Positions 8,044 through 14,149 of a DNA stretch of 19,979 nucleotides are shown piece by piece (within the stretch, counting starts at the first letter, position 1; every line of letters begins with the position of its first letter). The notes under the pieces are model-generated. The model ran no database searches. It was given only the letters and a program-made list of their open reading frames with translations, and was not told the DNA's origin. Source of the DNA: Anaerolineales bacterium UBA2317 (GTDB lineage: Bacteria; Chloroflexota; Anaerolineae; Anaerolineales; Villigracilaceae); contig DDVH01000043.1 of the NCBI GenBank assembly GCA_002345215.1, positions 125,252-145,230 of the forward strand, given 5' to 3'. Made by a program: the position numbers and the translations under genes.

Positions 8044-9078
8044 TTACTGATCGAATGTACGTGTATATCGTATTGTGTGAGTTAAGTTACTTACTCTAAC
8101 TCTAATGTTCTCGCCAGTGTCAGAGAGAAAGTATATAACTCCATCAACTTCTCCGCTTGCCGCTATCTCAGGATTCATGGTCTCATCCTTAGATGAGAGG
8201 AATGCAATGATTGCTTCACTTTCGCTCAAACCATTATAGAGAAAGATGGCTCGACTATAATACCCCTTATTCTTAACTGATTTATCTTTGCTTATAAAAT
8301 CTTCAAGTTTCAGAGCATCAATTCTCGCTTGCATTCTATCCACAACATTAACCCCGTTCATTAAAGTGAGTTTTGCACTACCCTCTCCAAATAGTAGTGG
8401 AACTAGTATATCGCCTTGCCATACAATTTCCCCTTCCCCATATTTCCATTCACCCACAAATTTCGTGTGATCATCCGCCTTAACAACGCGCAGCTCTTGA
8501 GTCTCTGCGTTACACAAAAGATATACGTCGTCAGCTAAACCAAGGTCAGTAATAATATTAAACGGCTTAAGTAGTTCCGTTTGCTTTTCTTCACTTAAAC
8601 TCTGGTTATCAATCTCCCAGCTAGTCACCACACTAAATCCATTTGCATCTACTTCGTCACTCAGTTCAAACGACACACCATTAATGACCGCTCTCTCTCC
8701 CGCCGCCACCCACTCGCCATTTTCGTCTAATTCGTAGCCATTCACAGAAATACTATTTCCGTCATTAAAACTTATTTGTGATTGCTCAATTACAACATTT
8801 TCATTAGTAATAATTAAATTAATGACACCATTTTGGTCAACATGTAAATTTGGAATCACAAGTCCGTTGTCTTCAATTGTTCCATCAGGTAATAAAACCA
8901 GATTACTAGAATCGGAAATTAAGTTTTGTAAAGCAATAAAGTCAGGATGTAAAGTTAACGTGGGGACTGGCACTTTGGTTGGCGGTGGCAATGTGACGGT
9001 CACTTCAGAAGTAACCGTCACCTGTGGAGAGCAGCCAACAAAAATTAAAATAAAAACAAGAATAAGTTTTTTATTCAT
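8044..9078 (-). CDS. Predicted lipoprotein of unknown function
   Basis: This 344-residue protein has a lipoprotein signal peptide: MNKK, a hydrophobic stretch, then FVGC with the lipidated cysteine at residue 16. A low-complexity linker rich in Thr, Val and Pro follows (QVTVTSEVTVT, then PPPTKVPVPT), typical of a tether holding a domain off the membrane. The rest is beta-rich and acidic with no recognised catalytic motif. A GGAGG Shine-Dalgarno 5-6 nt upstream selects the ATG at 9078 over that at 9090. The repeated VTVT codons form a DNA palindrome at 8993-9021. It appears to be a single gene; the 55-residue membrane-protein gene ends 233 bp upstream on the same strand. An extracytoplasmic surface role is inferred; no enzyme or transporter partner is adjacent. 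Confidence 0.85.
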   Translation of the reverse strand: MNKKLILVFILIFVGCSPQVTVTSEVTVTLPPPTKVPVPTLTLHPDFIALQNLISDSSNLVLLPDGTIEDNGLVIPNLHVDQNGVINLIITNENVVIEQSQISFNDGNSISVNGYELDENGEWVAAGERAVINGVSFELSDEVDANGFSVVTSWEIDNQSLSEEKQTELLKPFNIITDLGLADDVYLLCNAETQELRVVKADDHTKFVGEWKYGEGEIVWQGDILVPLLFGEGSAKLTLMNGVNVVDRMQARIDALKLEDFISKDKSVKNKGYYSRAIFLYNGLSESEAIIAFLSSKDETMNPEIAASGEVDGVIYFLSDTGENIRVRVSNLTHTIRYTRTFDQ

Positions 9079-9198
9079 AGCTTCCTCCATAATTCAGTGT
9101 AAGGACACAGCAAAATGATACGTAATCAAAATCTTAAAATAACTCGCTGCGTCCCTACCTTTGTTAATTAGAATTAAATTATACCAACTGCATAATGT

Positions 9199-9245
9199 GA
9201 AGAAAGAGGAAAGACTCTTCAAGAATCTTTCCTCTTTCTTCTTTC
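9199..9245. repeat. Dispersed purine/pyrimidine hairpin repeat, intergenic copy
   Basis: A perfect 16-bp inverted repeat (GAAGAAAGAGGAAAGA at 9199-9214 and its complement at 9226-9241) surrounds an 11-nt loop. It lies between the lipoprotein gene and the small membrane-protein gene. The 16-nt arm recurs at 17661-17676 inside mvk. The other arm with flanks (22 nt, 9224-9245) recurs exactly at 19410-19431 inside tlyA. It lacks a clean T-run on either strand, so it is not a typical terminator although it could stop or stabilise transcripts. Confidence 0.8.
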
Positions 9246-9311
9246 CTTCTAATTATATTTGGTCTCGATTCGCTTTTCGTAAAACACTAAAGGCTACTCG
9301 ACCAGCAAAGC

Positions 9312-9479
9312 TTACTTTAAAAAGAACGAAAGCGTGACCAAAACCGCAATGAAAAAACCAGCCAAAATGCCAATGCGTTTGAGGTCTTTTTTGACCATGC
9401 TGTAATCAGGGTTAAACTCAAATTTTTGAGGCGGATTGTTTGTCATCACCTGAGTGGGTCGTTTATTTTTCTTAGCCAT
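9312..9479 (-). CDS. Small single-pass membrane protein (55 residues)
   Basis: This short gene has a good Shine-Dalgarno (AAGGAG, about 6 nt before the ATG). The product starts MAKKNKRPTQ, has a hydrophilic, proline-containing N-terminal half (NNPPQKFEFNPDYSMVKKDLKR) and then one C-terminal membrane helix (IGILAGFFIAVLVTLSFFLK). Positive charges before the helix suggest the N-terminus stays in the cytoplasm. It lies downstream of the sortase gene on the same strand, separated by a 61-bp palindrome. I recognise no family. Similar small 'MAKK...' tail-anchored proteins occur in related bacteria by general impression only. Function is unknown. Confidence 0.72.
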   Translation of the reverse strand: MAKKNKRPTQVMTNNPPQKFEFNPDYSMVKKDLKRIGILAGFFIAVLVTLSFFLK

Positions 9480-9502
9480 TTTTTCTCCTTATATTTCATA
9501 AT

Positions 9503-9563
9503 GTAGGGGCGACCCTCCTATGATTATCAAGAAACTTTATTAATCTTGACGGGTCGCCCTTAC
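9503..9563. repeat. 61-bp intergenic palindromic element
   Basis: Thirteen-base ends GTAGGGGCGACCC (9503-9515) and GGGTCGCCCTTAC (9551-9563) are inverted repeats with a single mismatch, enclosing an AT-rich 35-nt centre. It begins 8 nt downstream of the sortase stop. Its GC-rich arms contrast with the surroundings, suggesting a mobile or MITE-like palindrome, or a terminator with a large loop. Confidence 0.65.
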
Positions 9564-9570
9564 TATTTAA

Positions 9571-10479
9571 TTAATTTTGTAATCTCGCAAAAACCACAAT
9601 ACGTTGGTCATTGACCAGATAAGGGTAACACGAAATCAATGTAACAGTAGGCGAGCTAGTCGGTGCCATTACTTCGACTGCCGTAGGTTCTACTAAAACA
9701 GTTCTATCTACAATATAAACAAATTGACGTTGTTGTGTATAGATAATAATTTCATCGCCCGGCACAAGCCTGTCTAAATATCTAAAAATTTCTCCATACA
9801 CATCATTATGAGCAGAAAGTACAGTGTTGCCGTCACGTCCGGGCGGAGCAGAACCAATATATTGCCCCACGCCCTTTTTCAATTGTTCCCATCCATCACC
9901 TTGCACCACAGGCGCATCCACATTGATAGCAGGAATTTGAATCCGCACGGCTTGGTCTGGCGCGGCAGTTGGCACAGGAATATTTGCTAACGACTGTACC
10001 ATTGGCAAAAGATGTTGTGGAATTTCCGCTTCGTTTGGTCGCGTATTGCCTTGTGCATCAGGCGGTGTATGTCCTGATGGAAGCACAACTGCCATCACCA
10101 ATGGTGTTGGCGAAGGTGTTACTGGATTCAATGCGGCAATGACTTCGTTGTTTAATGTTCGCAATAAACCAACACCGTTTAAGATGATAACCACTAAACC
10201 AACGACTGCCAAAATTTCTACGCCTAACAAAAGCCTATCTAAAAATTTTCGGCGCGGATTTACAGGAGCAGGTTCAGACGAAGATTCTGTTCCCGAAGCA
10301 GTATCAATTACAGGCGCGGACTGAGGCGAGTCAAAATCTAAATCTGGAGCGACAGAGACGACACGTCCAGTTCGGCGATAATGTTCGAGCCTTTCTTTAC
10401 GCGCACCGCGTCTTTTCTCGACGAGAAGCTTGCGTAGTTCTTCGACGCTTAATTCTTCGGGGATTTTTTTTCTTGCCAT
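9571..10479 (-). CDS. Sortase family transpeptidase (class D-like)
   Basis: This membrane-anchored cysteine transpeptidase would attach proteins to the cell surface. The 302-residue product has a cytoplasmic charged N-terminus, one membrane helix (about residues 78-100, VEILAVVGLVVIILNGVGLL), a Pro/Thr-rich linker, and a C-terminal sortase domain starting at VRIQIPAINVDAPV. The catalytic residues are H224 in LSAHND, C284 in TLISCYPY and R293 in NDQRIVV. TLxxCYP resembles class D sortases, here with Ser before Cys where Thr is usual. The start at 10479 (MARKKIPEEL) is preferred; a TATAAT ends 9 nt before it and there is no Shine-Dalgarno. The ATG at 10515 would place the promoter inside the gene. 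No LPxTG-type substrate gene is in the window. Confidence 0.92.
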   Translation of the reverse strand: MARKKIPEELSVEELRKLLVEKRRGARKERLEHYRRTGRVVSVAPDLDFDSPQSAPVIDTASGTESSSEPAPVNPRRKFLDRLLLGVEILAVVGLVVIILNGVGLLRTLNNEVIAALNPVTPSPTPLVMAVVLPSGHTPPDAQGNTRPNEAEIPQHLLPMVQSLANIPVPTAAPDQAVRIQIPAINVDAPVVQGDGWEQLKKGVGQYIGSAPPGRDGNTVLSAHNDVYGEIFRYLDRLVPGDEIIIYTQQRQFVYIVDRTVLVEPTAVEVMAPTSSPTVTLISCYPYLVNDQRIVVFARLQN

Positions 10480-10488
10480 CGCGTGGCG

Positions 10489-10515
10489 ATTATACCTTAT
10501 ACAAGGCATTGTCAT
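10489..10515 (-). promoter_or_regulatory. Predicted sortase promoter, leaderless
   Basis: On the minus strand, ATGACA (10515-10510) precedes TATAAT (10494-10489) with a short 15-nt spacer. The -10 box ends 9 nt before the sortase ATG, leaving about 0-3 untranslated bases. The -35 region coincides with the -35 of the divergent tRNA-Val promoter, so the two would compete for polymerase. Confidence 0.5.
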
Positions 10516-10537
10516 TTTTGGGGGCAGTGGTTATAAT
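10509..10537 (+). promoter_or_regulatory. Sigma-70 promoter of tRNA-Val
   Basis: TTGTCA (10509-10514), a 17-nt spacer and a consensus TATAAT (10532-10537) lie 11 nt before the mature tRNA 5' end. This is the strongest promoter match in the window, as expected for a stable RNA. Confidence 0.85.
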
Positions 10538-10548
10538 GGCGGTCTCTT

Positions 10549-10622
10549 GGACGGGTAGCTCAGTTGGTTAGAGCATCGCGTTGACATCGCGAAGGTCGTA
10601 GGTTCGAGCCCTATCTCGTCCA
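10549..10622 (+). tRNA. tRNA-Val (anticodon GAC)
   Basis: The 74-nt cloverleaf folds fully. The acceptor GGACGGG pairs with CTCGTCC, including one G-T pair. The D-arm lies in TAGCTCAGTTGGTTAGAGCA. The anticodon stem TCGCG/CGCGA carries loop TTGACAT with anticodon GAC. The T-arm is GTAGG-TTCGAGC-CCTAT. The discriminator base is A. The following bases are CAT, so the 3' CCA is not encoded and must be added by nucleotidyltransferase. It reads GUC and GUU valine codons. No terminator separates it from the thrS leader, so read-through is possible. Confidence 0.97.
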
Positions 10623-10628
10623 CATGGT

Positions 10629-10656
10629 CAGTGAACAGTAATCAGTGACCAGTAAA
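10629..10656 (+). repeat. Four tandem CAGTRAN heptamers
   Basis: The units CAGTGAA, CAGTAAT, CAGTGAC and CAGTAAA run head to tail, with a decayed fifth unit after 10656. They begin 7 nt past the tRNA and end before the T-box stem. A related CAGTAATCAGT recurs at 12915-12925, just after thrS. Confidence 0.7.
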
Positions 10657-10670
10657 ATAGTAAATGCGTT

Positions 10671-10950
10671 GACCAAGACGAGTATGTAAAAAATATTCTG
10701 ACAGAGAGAAGAAATATTTGTTGAGAGTTTCTTCCAGAAAGTTTTACAGAAAACCACTTGTGAGCGTGAAGCAGAAAGCTTTCAGCAATCAGCTGTCAGC
10801 AAGTAAGTTGAACGGGTGACTTCGTTATCAGTCCATGAGATATGTTAGTTCACTAGCAAACTAAGAAACCAGTAAACTAGAAAACTAATATAAATCGGGT
10901 GGAACCGCGTGAGTACAAACTCTCGTCCCGTTGTGGATGAGAGTTTTTTT
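10671..10950 (+). promoter_or_regulatory. Threonine-specific T-box riboswitch of thrS
   Basis: This leader senses uncharged tRNA-Thr and lets transcription continue when charging is low. In Stem I, CAAG (10674-10677) pairs with CTTG (10757-10760). The specifier loop shows the loop-E pair AGTA (10681-10684) and GAA (10749-10751), followed one base later by specifier codon ACC (10753-10755) and a purine. Above it TGTAAAA (10685-10691) pairs with TTTTACA (10742-10748), and an apical hairpin GAAGAAA/TTTCTTC lies at 10708-10734. The T-box GGGTGGAACCGCG is at 10897-10909; its UGGA bulge fits a UCCA tRNA 3' end, the tRNA-Thr pattern in Bacillus. The GGG can pair with CCC at 10927-10929, in competition with the terminator. 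Confidence 0.93.
10917..10950 (+). terminator. T-box-controlled terminator
   Basis: AAACTCTCGTCC (10917-10928) pairs with GGATGAGAGTTT around a 6-nt loop and is followed by a run of T to 10950. The internal G-T keeps the stem continuous. The CGTCCC in its 5' arm is the segment needed for the antiterminator, so the two structures exclude each other. Confidence 0.92.
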
Positions 10951-10967
10951 ATTTTTAGGAGGTCGCT

Positions 10968-11027
10968 ATGACTGAAGACAGCACTATCACTCAAAAGCGA
11001 CTCGGAGGTTTGTCTTGCTTCCTCTGA
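10968..11027 (+). CDS. 19-codon leader ORF between T-box and thrS
   Basis: This short reading frame encodes MTEDSTITQKRLGGLSCFL. It has the best Shine-Dalgarno in the window, AGGAGGT (10957-10963), 4 nt before its ATG and directly after the poly-T of the T-box terminator. It contains three ACT threonine codons out of 19. Its last codons and stop lie in the left arm of a long inverted repeat (11009-11021 with 11063-11077). It ends 74 nt before the thrS start. It may be a translated leader peptide, a remnant of an older gene start or chance; the ribosome site is the main reason to list it. Confidence 0.4.
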   Translation: MTEDSTITQKRLGGLSCFL

Positions 11028-11077
11028 GCCGCGTAAAACGTCCATGAAGCAGAAGTGCCCTTGAAGCACAAGACAAA
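11009..11077 (+). repeat. Long-range inverted repeat in the thrS 5' region
   Basis: TTTGTCTTGCTTC (11009-11021) pairs along all 13 bases with GAAGC-AC-AAGACAAA (11063-11077), leaving a 2-nt bulge. The 41-nt centre includes a small GTGC/GCAC hairpin. The structure ends 14 nt before the thrS ribosome site and does not cover it. Confidence 0.6.
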
Positions 11078-11101
11078 TTGAAGATATGAAAGGAAATGAA
11101 A

Positions 11102-12910
11102 ATGTTAAATCAACAAGAAAAATATGAGGATTCGTATTTATATAAAATCCGTCATTCGGCGGCGCATGTGATGGCGCAAGCTGTGATGGAGATGTTCCCA
11201 GATGGCAAGGTGACGATTGGTCCGCCTGTGGAAAACGGATTTTATTATGACTTCGATTTGCCGCGCAATTTAACGCCTGAAGATTTGCAAGCCATCGAAA
11301 AGAGAATGCGTCAGATAGTACAAGGCAAACATGAATTTAAGAAAACAGTTATCAGCGCGGATGAAGCGAAAAAGATTTTTGCAAATCAGCCGTATAAGTT
11401 GGAATTAATCGAAGGGCTTGAAAAAGGTGGCTTTGATGAATATGGAAATCCGCTCAAAGAAAAGCCTGAAATTTCAATTTATCAACAAGATACATTTGTA
11501 GATTTGTGTCGTGGTCCGCATGTTGAAAATACAAAAGAAATTAAACAAGATGCATTCAAGTTAATGTCTATTGCGGGTGCGTATTGGCGCGGCGATGAAA
11601 ATAATAAAATGTTGCAACGCGTGTATGGCACGGCTTGGGAAAATAAAAAACAGTTGGAAGAATATTTACATCAACTAGAAGAAGCCAAAAAACGTGACCA
11701 TCGCAAAATTGGCAAAGATTTAGAAATCTTTATCTTTGATGATGAAGTCGGTCCAGGCTTGCCATTGTGGTTGCCGAATGGTGGCATCATGATTGAAGAG
11801 TTGGAAAAACTTGCAAAAGAAATGGAAGAGAATGCAGGCTATTCGCGTGTGCGCACACCAAACTTAACGAAAGAAGATTTATTCATTCGTTCTGGTCACT
11901 TGCCTTATTATGCTGAAAGCATGTATCCGCCCATGGAATTGGAAGGCGTGAAATATTATGTGAAGCCGATGAACTGCCCGATGCATCATAAGATTTTTGG
12001 TTCAAAGGGTCGTTCGTATCGAGAGTTACCCATCCGCCTCGCTGAATATGGAACATGTTACCGTTACGAAAAATCAGGTGAACTCTTCGGCTTGATGCGC
12101 GTGCGTTCGTTGCAAATGAATGATGCCCACTTATACGTCACAGAAGACCAATTTGAAGAAGAGTTTATGGGTGTGATTGATTTGTATTACAAATATTTCA
12201 AATTGTTTGATATTGAAAAATATGTAATGCGATTAAGTTTACATAGCAAAGCAGGTCTTGGTAAAAAATATGTAGATAATCCACGTTTGTGGCAAAAGAC
12301 AGAAGATATGGTTCGGCGTGCGATGACAAATGGGAATGTGCCATTTATTGAAGTGGAAGATGAAGCCGCTTTTTATGGTCCAAAAATTGATGTGCAAATT
12401 TGGAGCGTGATTGGGCGTGAGTTTTCACTAGCAACAAATCAAGTGGACTTTGCACAACCTGAACGTTTTGATTTGAAATTCACAAACAAAGATGGTCAAG
12501 ATGAAGTTCCGCTTTGTATTCATCGCGCGCCACTTTCCACGCATGAACGTATGGTTGGTTTCTTGCTTGAGCATTATGCAGGCAACTTCCCTGTTTGGCT
12601 TTCACCTGAACAAGTGCGTGTGATTTCGATTACAGATGCACAAAATGAATATGCAGAAAAAATTGCGAAGCAACTTCGTGAAAATGGCATCCGTGCTGAG
12701 GCAGATTTATCTTCTCAACGTATGAATGCAAAAATTCGTCAGGCGCAGTTGATGAAAGTTCCATATATGATTGTAGTTGGTGATAACGAAATGAAAGCAG
12801 AACAGATCTCATTGCGCGTGAGAGATGGAAGTCAGGAAAATAATATTTCGTTGAGTGATTTTATTGTGAGAGCAAAAGATAGAATTTCAAGACGAGCGAA
12901 AGAACTTTAG
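11102..12910 (+). CDS. thrS: Threonyl-tRNA synthetase lacking the N-terminal TGS domain
   Basis: This class II synthetase charges tRNA-Thr. The protein (602 residues) starts almost directly at the editing domain: IRHSAAHVMAQ supplies the HxxxH motif and DLCRGPHVENT continues it. The catalytic core follows, with the zinc ligand C292 in MNCPMHH, later histidines in DAHLYV and LCIHRAPLSTHERM, and then the C-terminal anticodon-binding domain from about WLSPEQVRVISI. The usual N-terminal TGS domain (about 60 residues) is absent and no upstream frame supplies it. The start at 11102 is preferred, since AGGA (11091-11094) is 7 nt before it but too close to the ATG at 11096. Expression is controlled by the T-box leader, and a perfect terminator follows. 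Confidence 0.96.
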   Translation: MLNQQEKYEDSYLYKIRHSAAHVMAQAVMEMFPDGKVTIGPPVENGFYYDFDLPRNLTPEDLQAIEKRMRQIVQGKHEFKKTVISADEAKKIFANQPYKLELIEGLEKGGFDEYGNPLKEKPEISIYQQDTFVDLCRGPHVENTKEIKQDAFKLMSIAGAYWRGDENNKMLQRVYGTAWENKKQLEEYLHQLEEAKKRDHRKIGKDLEIFIFDDEVGPGLPLWLPNGGIMIEELEKLAKEMEENAGYSRVRTPNLTKEDLFIRSGHLPYYAESMYPPMELEGVKYYVKPMNCPMHHKIFGSKGRSYRELPIRLAEYGTCYRYEKSGELFGLMRVRSLQMNDAHLYVTEDQFEEEFMGVIDLYYKYFKLFDIEKYVMRLSLHSKAGLGKKYVDNPRLWQKTEDMVRRAMTNGNVPFIEVEDEAAFYGPKIDVQIWSVIGREFSLATNQVDFAQPERFDLKFTNKDGQDEVPLCIHRAPLSTHERMVGFLLEHYAGNFPVWLSPEQVRVISITDAQNEYAEKIAKQLRENGIRAEADLSSQRMNAKIRQAQLMKVPYMIVVGDNEMKAEQISLRVRDGSQENNISLSDFIVRAKDRISRRAKEL

Positions 12911-12926
12911 AGAGCAGTAATCAGTA

Positions 12927-12961
12927 AAAATTATCCTAGAACTAAGTTCTAGGATAATTTT
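12927..12961. terminator. Bidirectional terminator after thrS
   Basis: A perfect 16-bp stem (AAAATTATCCTAGAAC and its complement) with a 3-nt loop lies between convergent stop codons at 12910 and 12964, with A/T runs at both bases. Confidence 0.93.
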
Positions 12962-12963
12962 GT

Positions 12964-14052
12964 TTATGGAGTAATTGTAAATTCCCATGGTCCATGATGA
13001 ATGTAACCCAAGGCTTCTATAAATTTTTGATAGGCTTCTTCTTCACTCATACCTTCAGGGAGTTTGTTATAAACGGGACCAGAACTGCCACCGCCTTCAG
13101 GATAAGCAATAATTTGCCAATCCATGTCTATACCTTGTTCTAAAAGTTTTTCACGTGCAATAGCAAGTTCATCTTCTGGGATTGCTTCAGGCATAGATCG
13201 TTCAAGGTTAAAAACCTTCAATTGAATAGATTGTGGTGTTTCATCTCCAATAGGAAACCCTATTTTGACACATCTGCCATCTTGTATTGGAGGAATCCAA
13301 TCGGGTTCTGCCGACTTTCCCATATCTCCAAGTTCAGAATCAAATAAAAGCAAGTATGAATTCATAATACCACTTTGGGAGCCTGTGCTTAATTCAGTTC
13401 CATCTCCTCTGATGCCACCAATGCCCCAATCAGCATTTGTTGGTTTGTTGTAGCATAAATAAATTTTAGTAAAGGCTGGCGAAATAATCATTTTCTCAAG
13501 CAACATAGTGACACCATTAGCTTCTACCGTCTGATTCAAATCTAATATTTCAAAAGATTTTATTGGAAGGTCAATATTAAATTCAAAGTTTGATGAGTCT
13601 GAAACACTAAATTCTGGCATCATTGGTGCTACACTAAAAGATAAAACGCCCTGAAATTGTTCAACTTGTAAAGGCGTTTCAAATACCATATCAATTGTAT
13701 ACAAAGACTGGTCATCTCCCAATACCCCGAATCCATAACCAGCATTTATTAATTGATTAAGGCTATCAGTTAAAAATAAATTTTCCCAATAGTAAGCATT
13801 ATTTTCGCCTGTGAGCCTCACAATAAATATCAAACGCAAACCATCGGCATAATAAGATTCAATATCCGCTGTAATTCCATTAATCGTTTGGGATGGAATA
13901 TCTAGTTGCGTTAATGGTGGCAAAGGCGGATAATCATAAACAGTGGGCTCTTCATTTTCTGTTGTAGCACGCCCCCACAAATATCCACCAAACAAACCGA
14001 TCAATATAACTAGCATTACTCCAAGTTTTGTTAATGTGTTTTTCATTATCAT
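12964..14052 (-). CDS. Membrane-anchored exported protein, unknown function
   Basis: This 362-residue protein has an N-terminal membrane anchor (LGVMLVILIGLFGGYLWG) and a large acidic, beta-rich exported part. The start at 14052 is set by GGAGG 5 nt upstream, in preference to the ATG at 14064. It lies 97 nt downstream of the anti-sigma gene on the same strand and may share its transcript. Its central segment (NGVTMLLEKMIISPAFTKIY) resembles by eye the first ectodomain of the anti-sigma factor (DKITITVTSALLSADKTAIF), suggesting a shared beta-sandwich domain like those seen in DUF4179-type anti-sigma proteins. This similarity is my inference. It could be a co-sensor, a decoy of the anti-sigma ectodomain or a regulon target. 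It has no catalytic motif and no lipobox. Confidence 0.78.
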   Translation of the reverse strand: MIMKNTLTKLGVMLVILIGLFGGYLWGRATTENEEPTVYDYPPLPPLTQLDIPSQTINGITADIESYYADGLRLIFIVRLTGENNAYYWENLFLTDSLNQLINAGYGFGVLGDDQSLYTIDMVFETPLQVEQFQGVLSFSVAPMMPEFSVSDSSNFEFNIDLPIKSFEILDLNQTVEANGVTMLLEKMIISPAFTKIYLCYNKPTNADWGIGGIRGDGTELSTGSQSGIMNSYLLLFDSELGDMGKSAEPDWIPPIQDGRCVKIGFPIGDETPQSIQLKVFNLERSMPEAIPEDELAIAREKLLEQGIDMDWQIIAYPEGGGSSGPVYNKLPEGMSEEEAYQKFIEALGYIHHGPWEFTITP

Positions 14053-14149
14053 CTTAGCCTCCATTTTTGAGAATCATACAAGATGAATATTAATTTTATC
14101 TATCATTTCCCCAACGATTTTCCTGCGATTGGATAAGAATTATTTAATC

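Noticed and set aside
9199..9241. 16-bp hairpin as an intrinsic terminator
   Set aside because: No T-run follows on either strand, and copies of the arms occur inside genes, so it is listed as a repeat instead.
10479..10515. Longer sortase start (MTMPCIRYN...)
   Set aside because: It would place the predicted -10 box inside the coding region and lacks a Shine-Dalgarno; MARKK at 10479 is a natural N-terminus.
10629..10890. CRISPR-like array
   Set aside because: Repeats are 7-8 nt with no spacers, and no cas genes are nearby.
10845..11069. 74-residue minus-strand reading frame opposite the thrS leader
   Set aside because: It lies antisense to the T-box core, terminator and leader ORF. It has no ribosome site and a repeat-driven composition, so it is a shadow frame.
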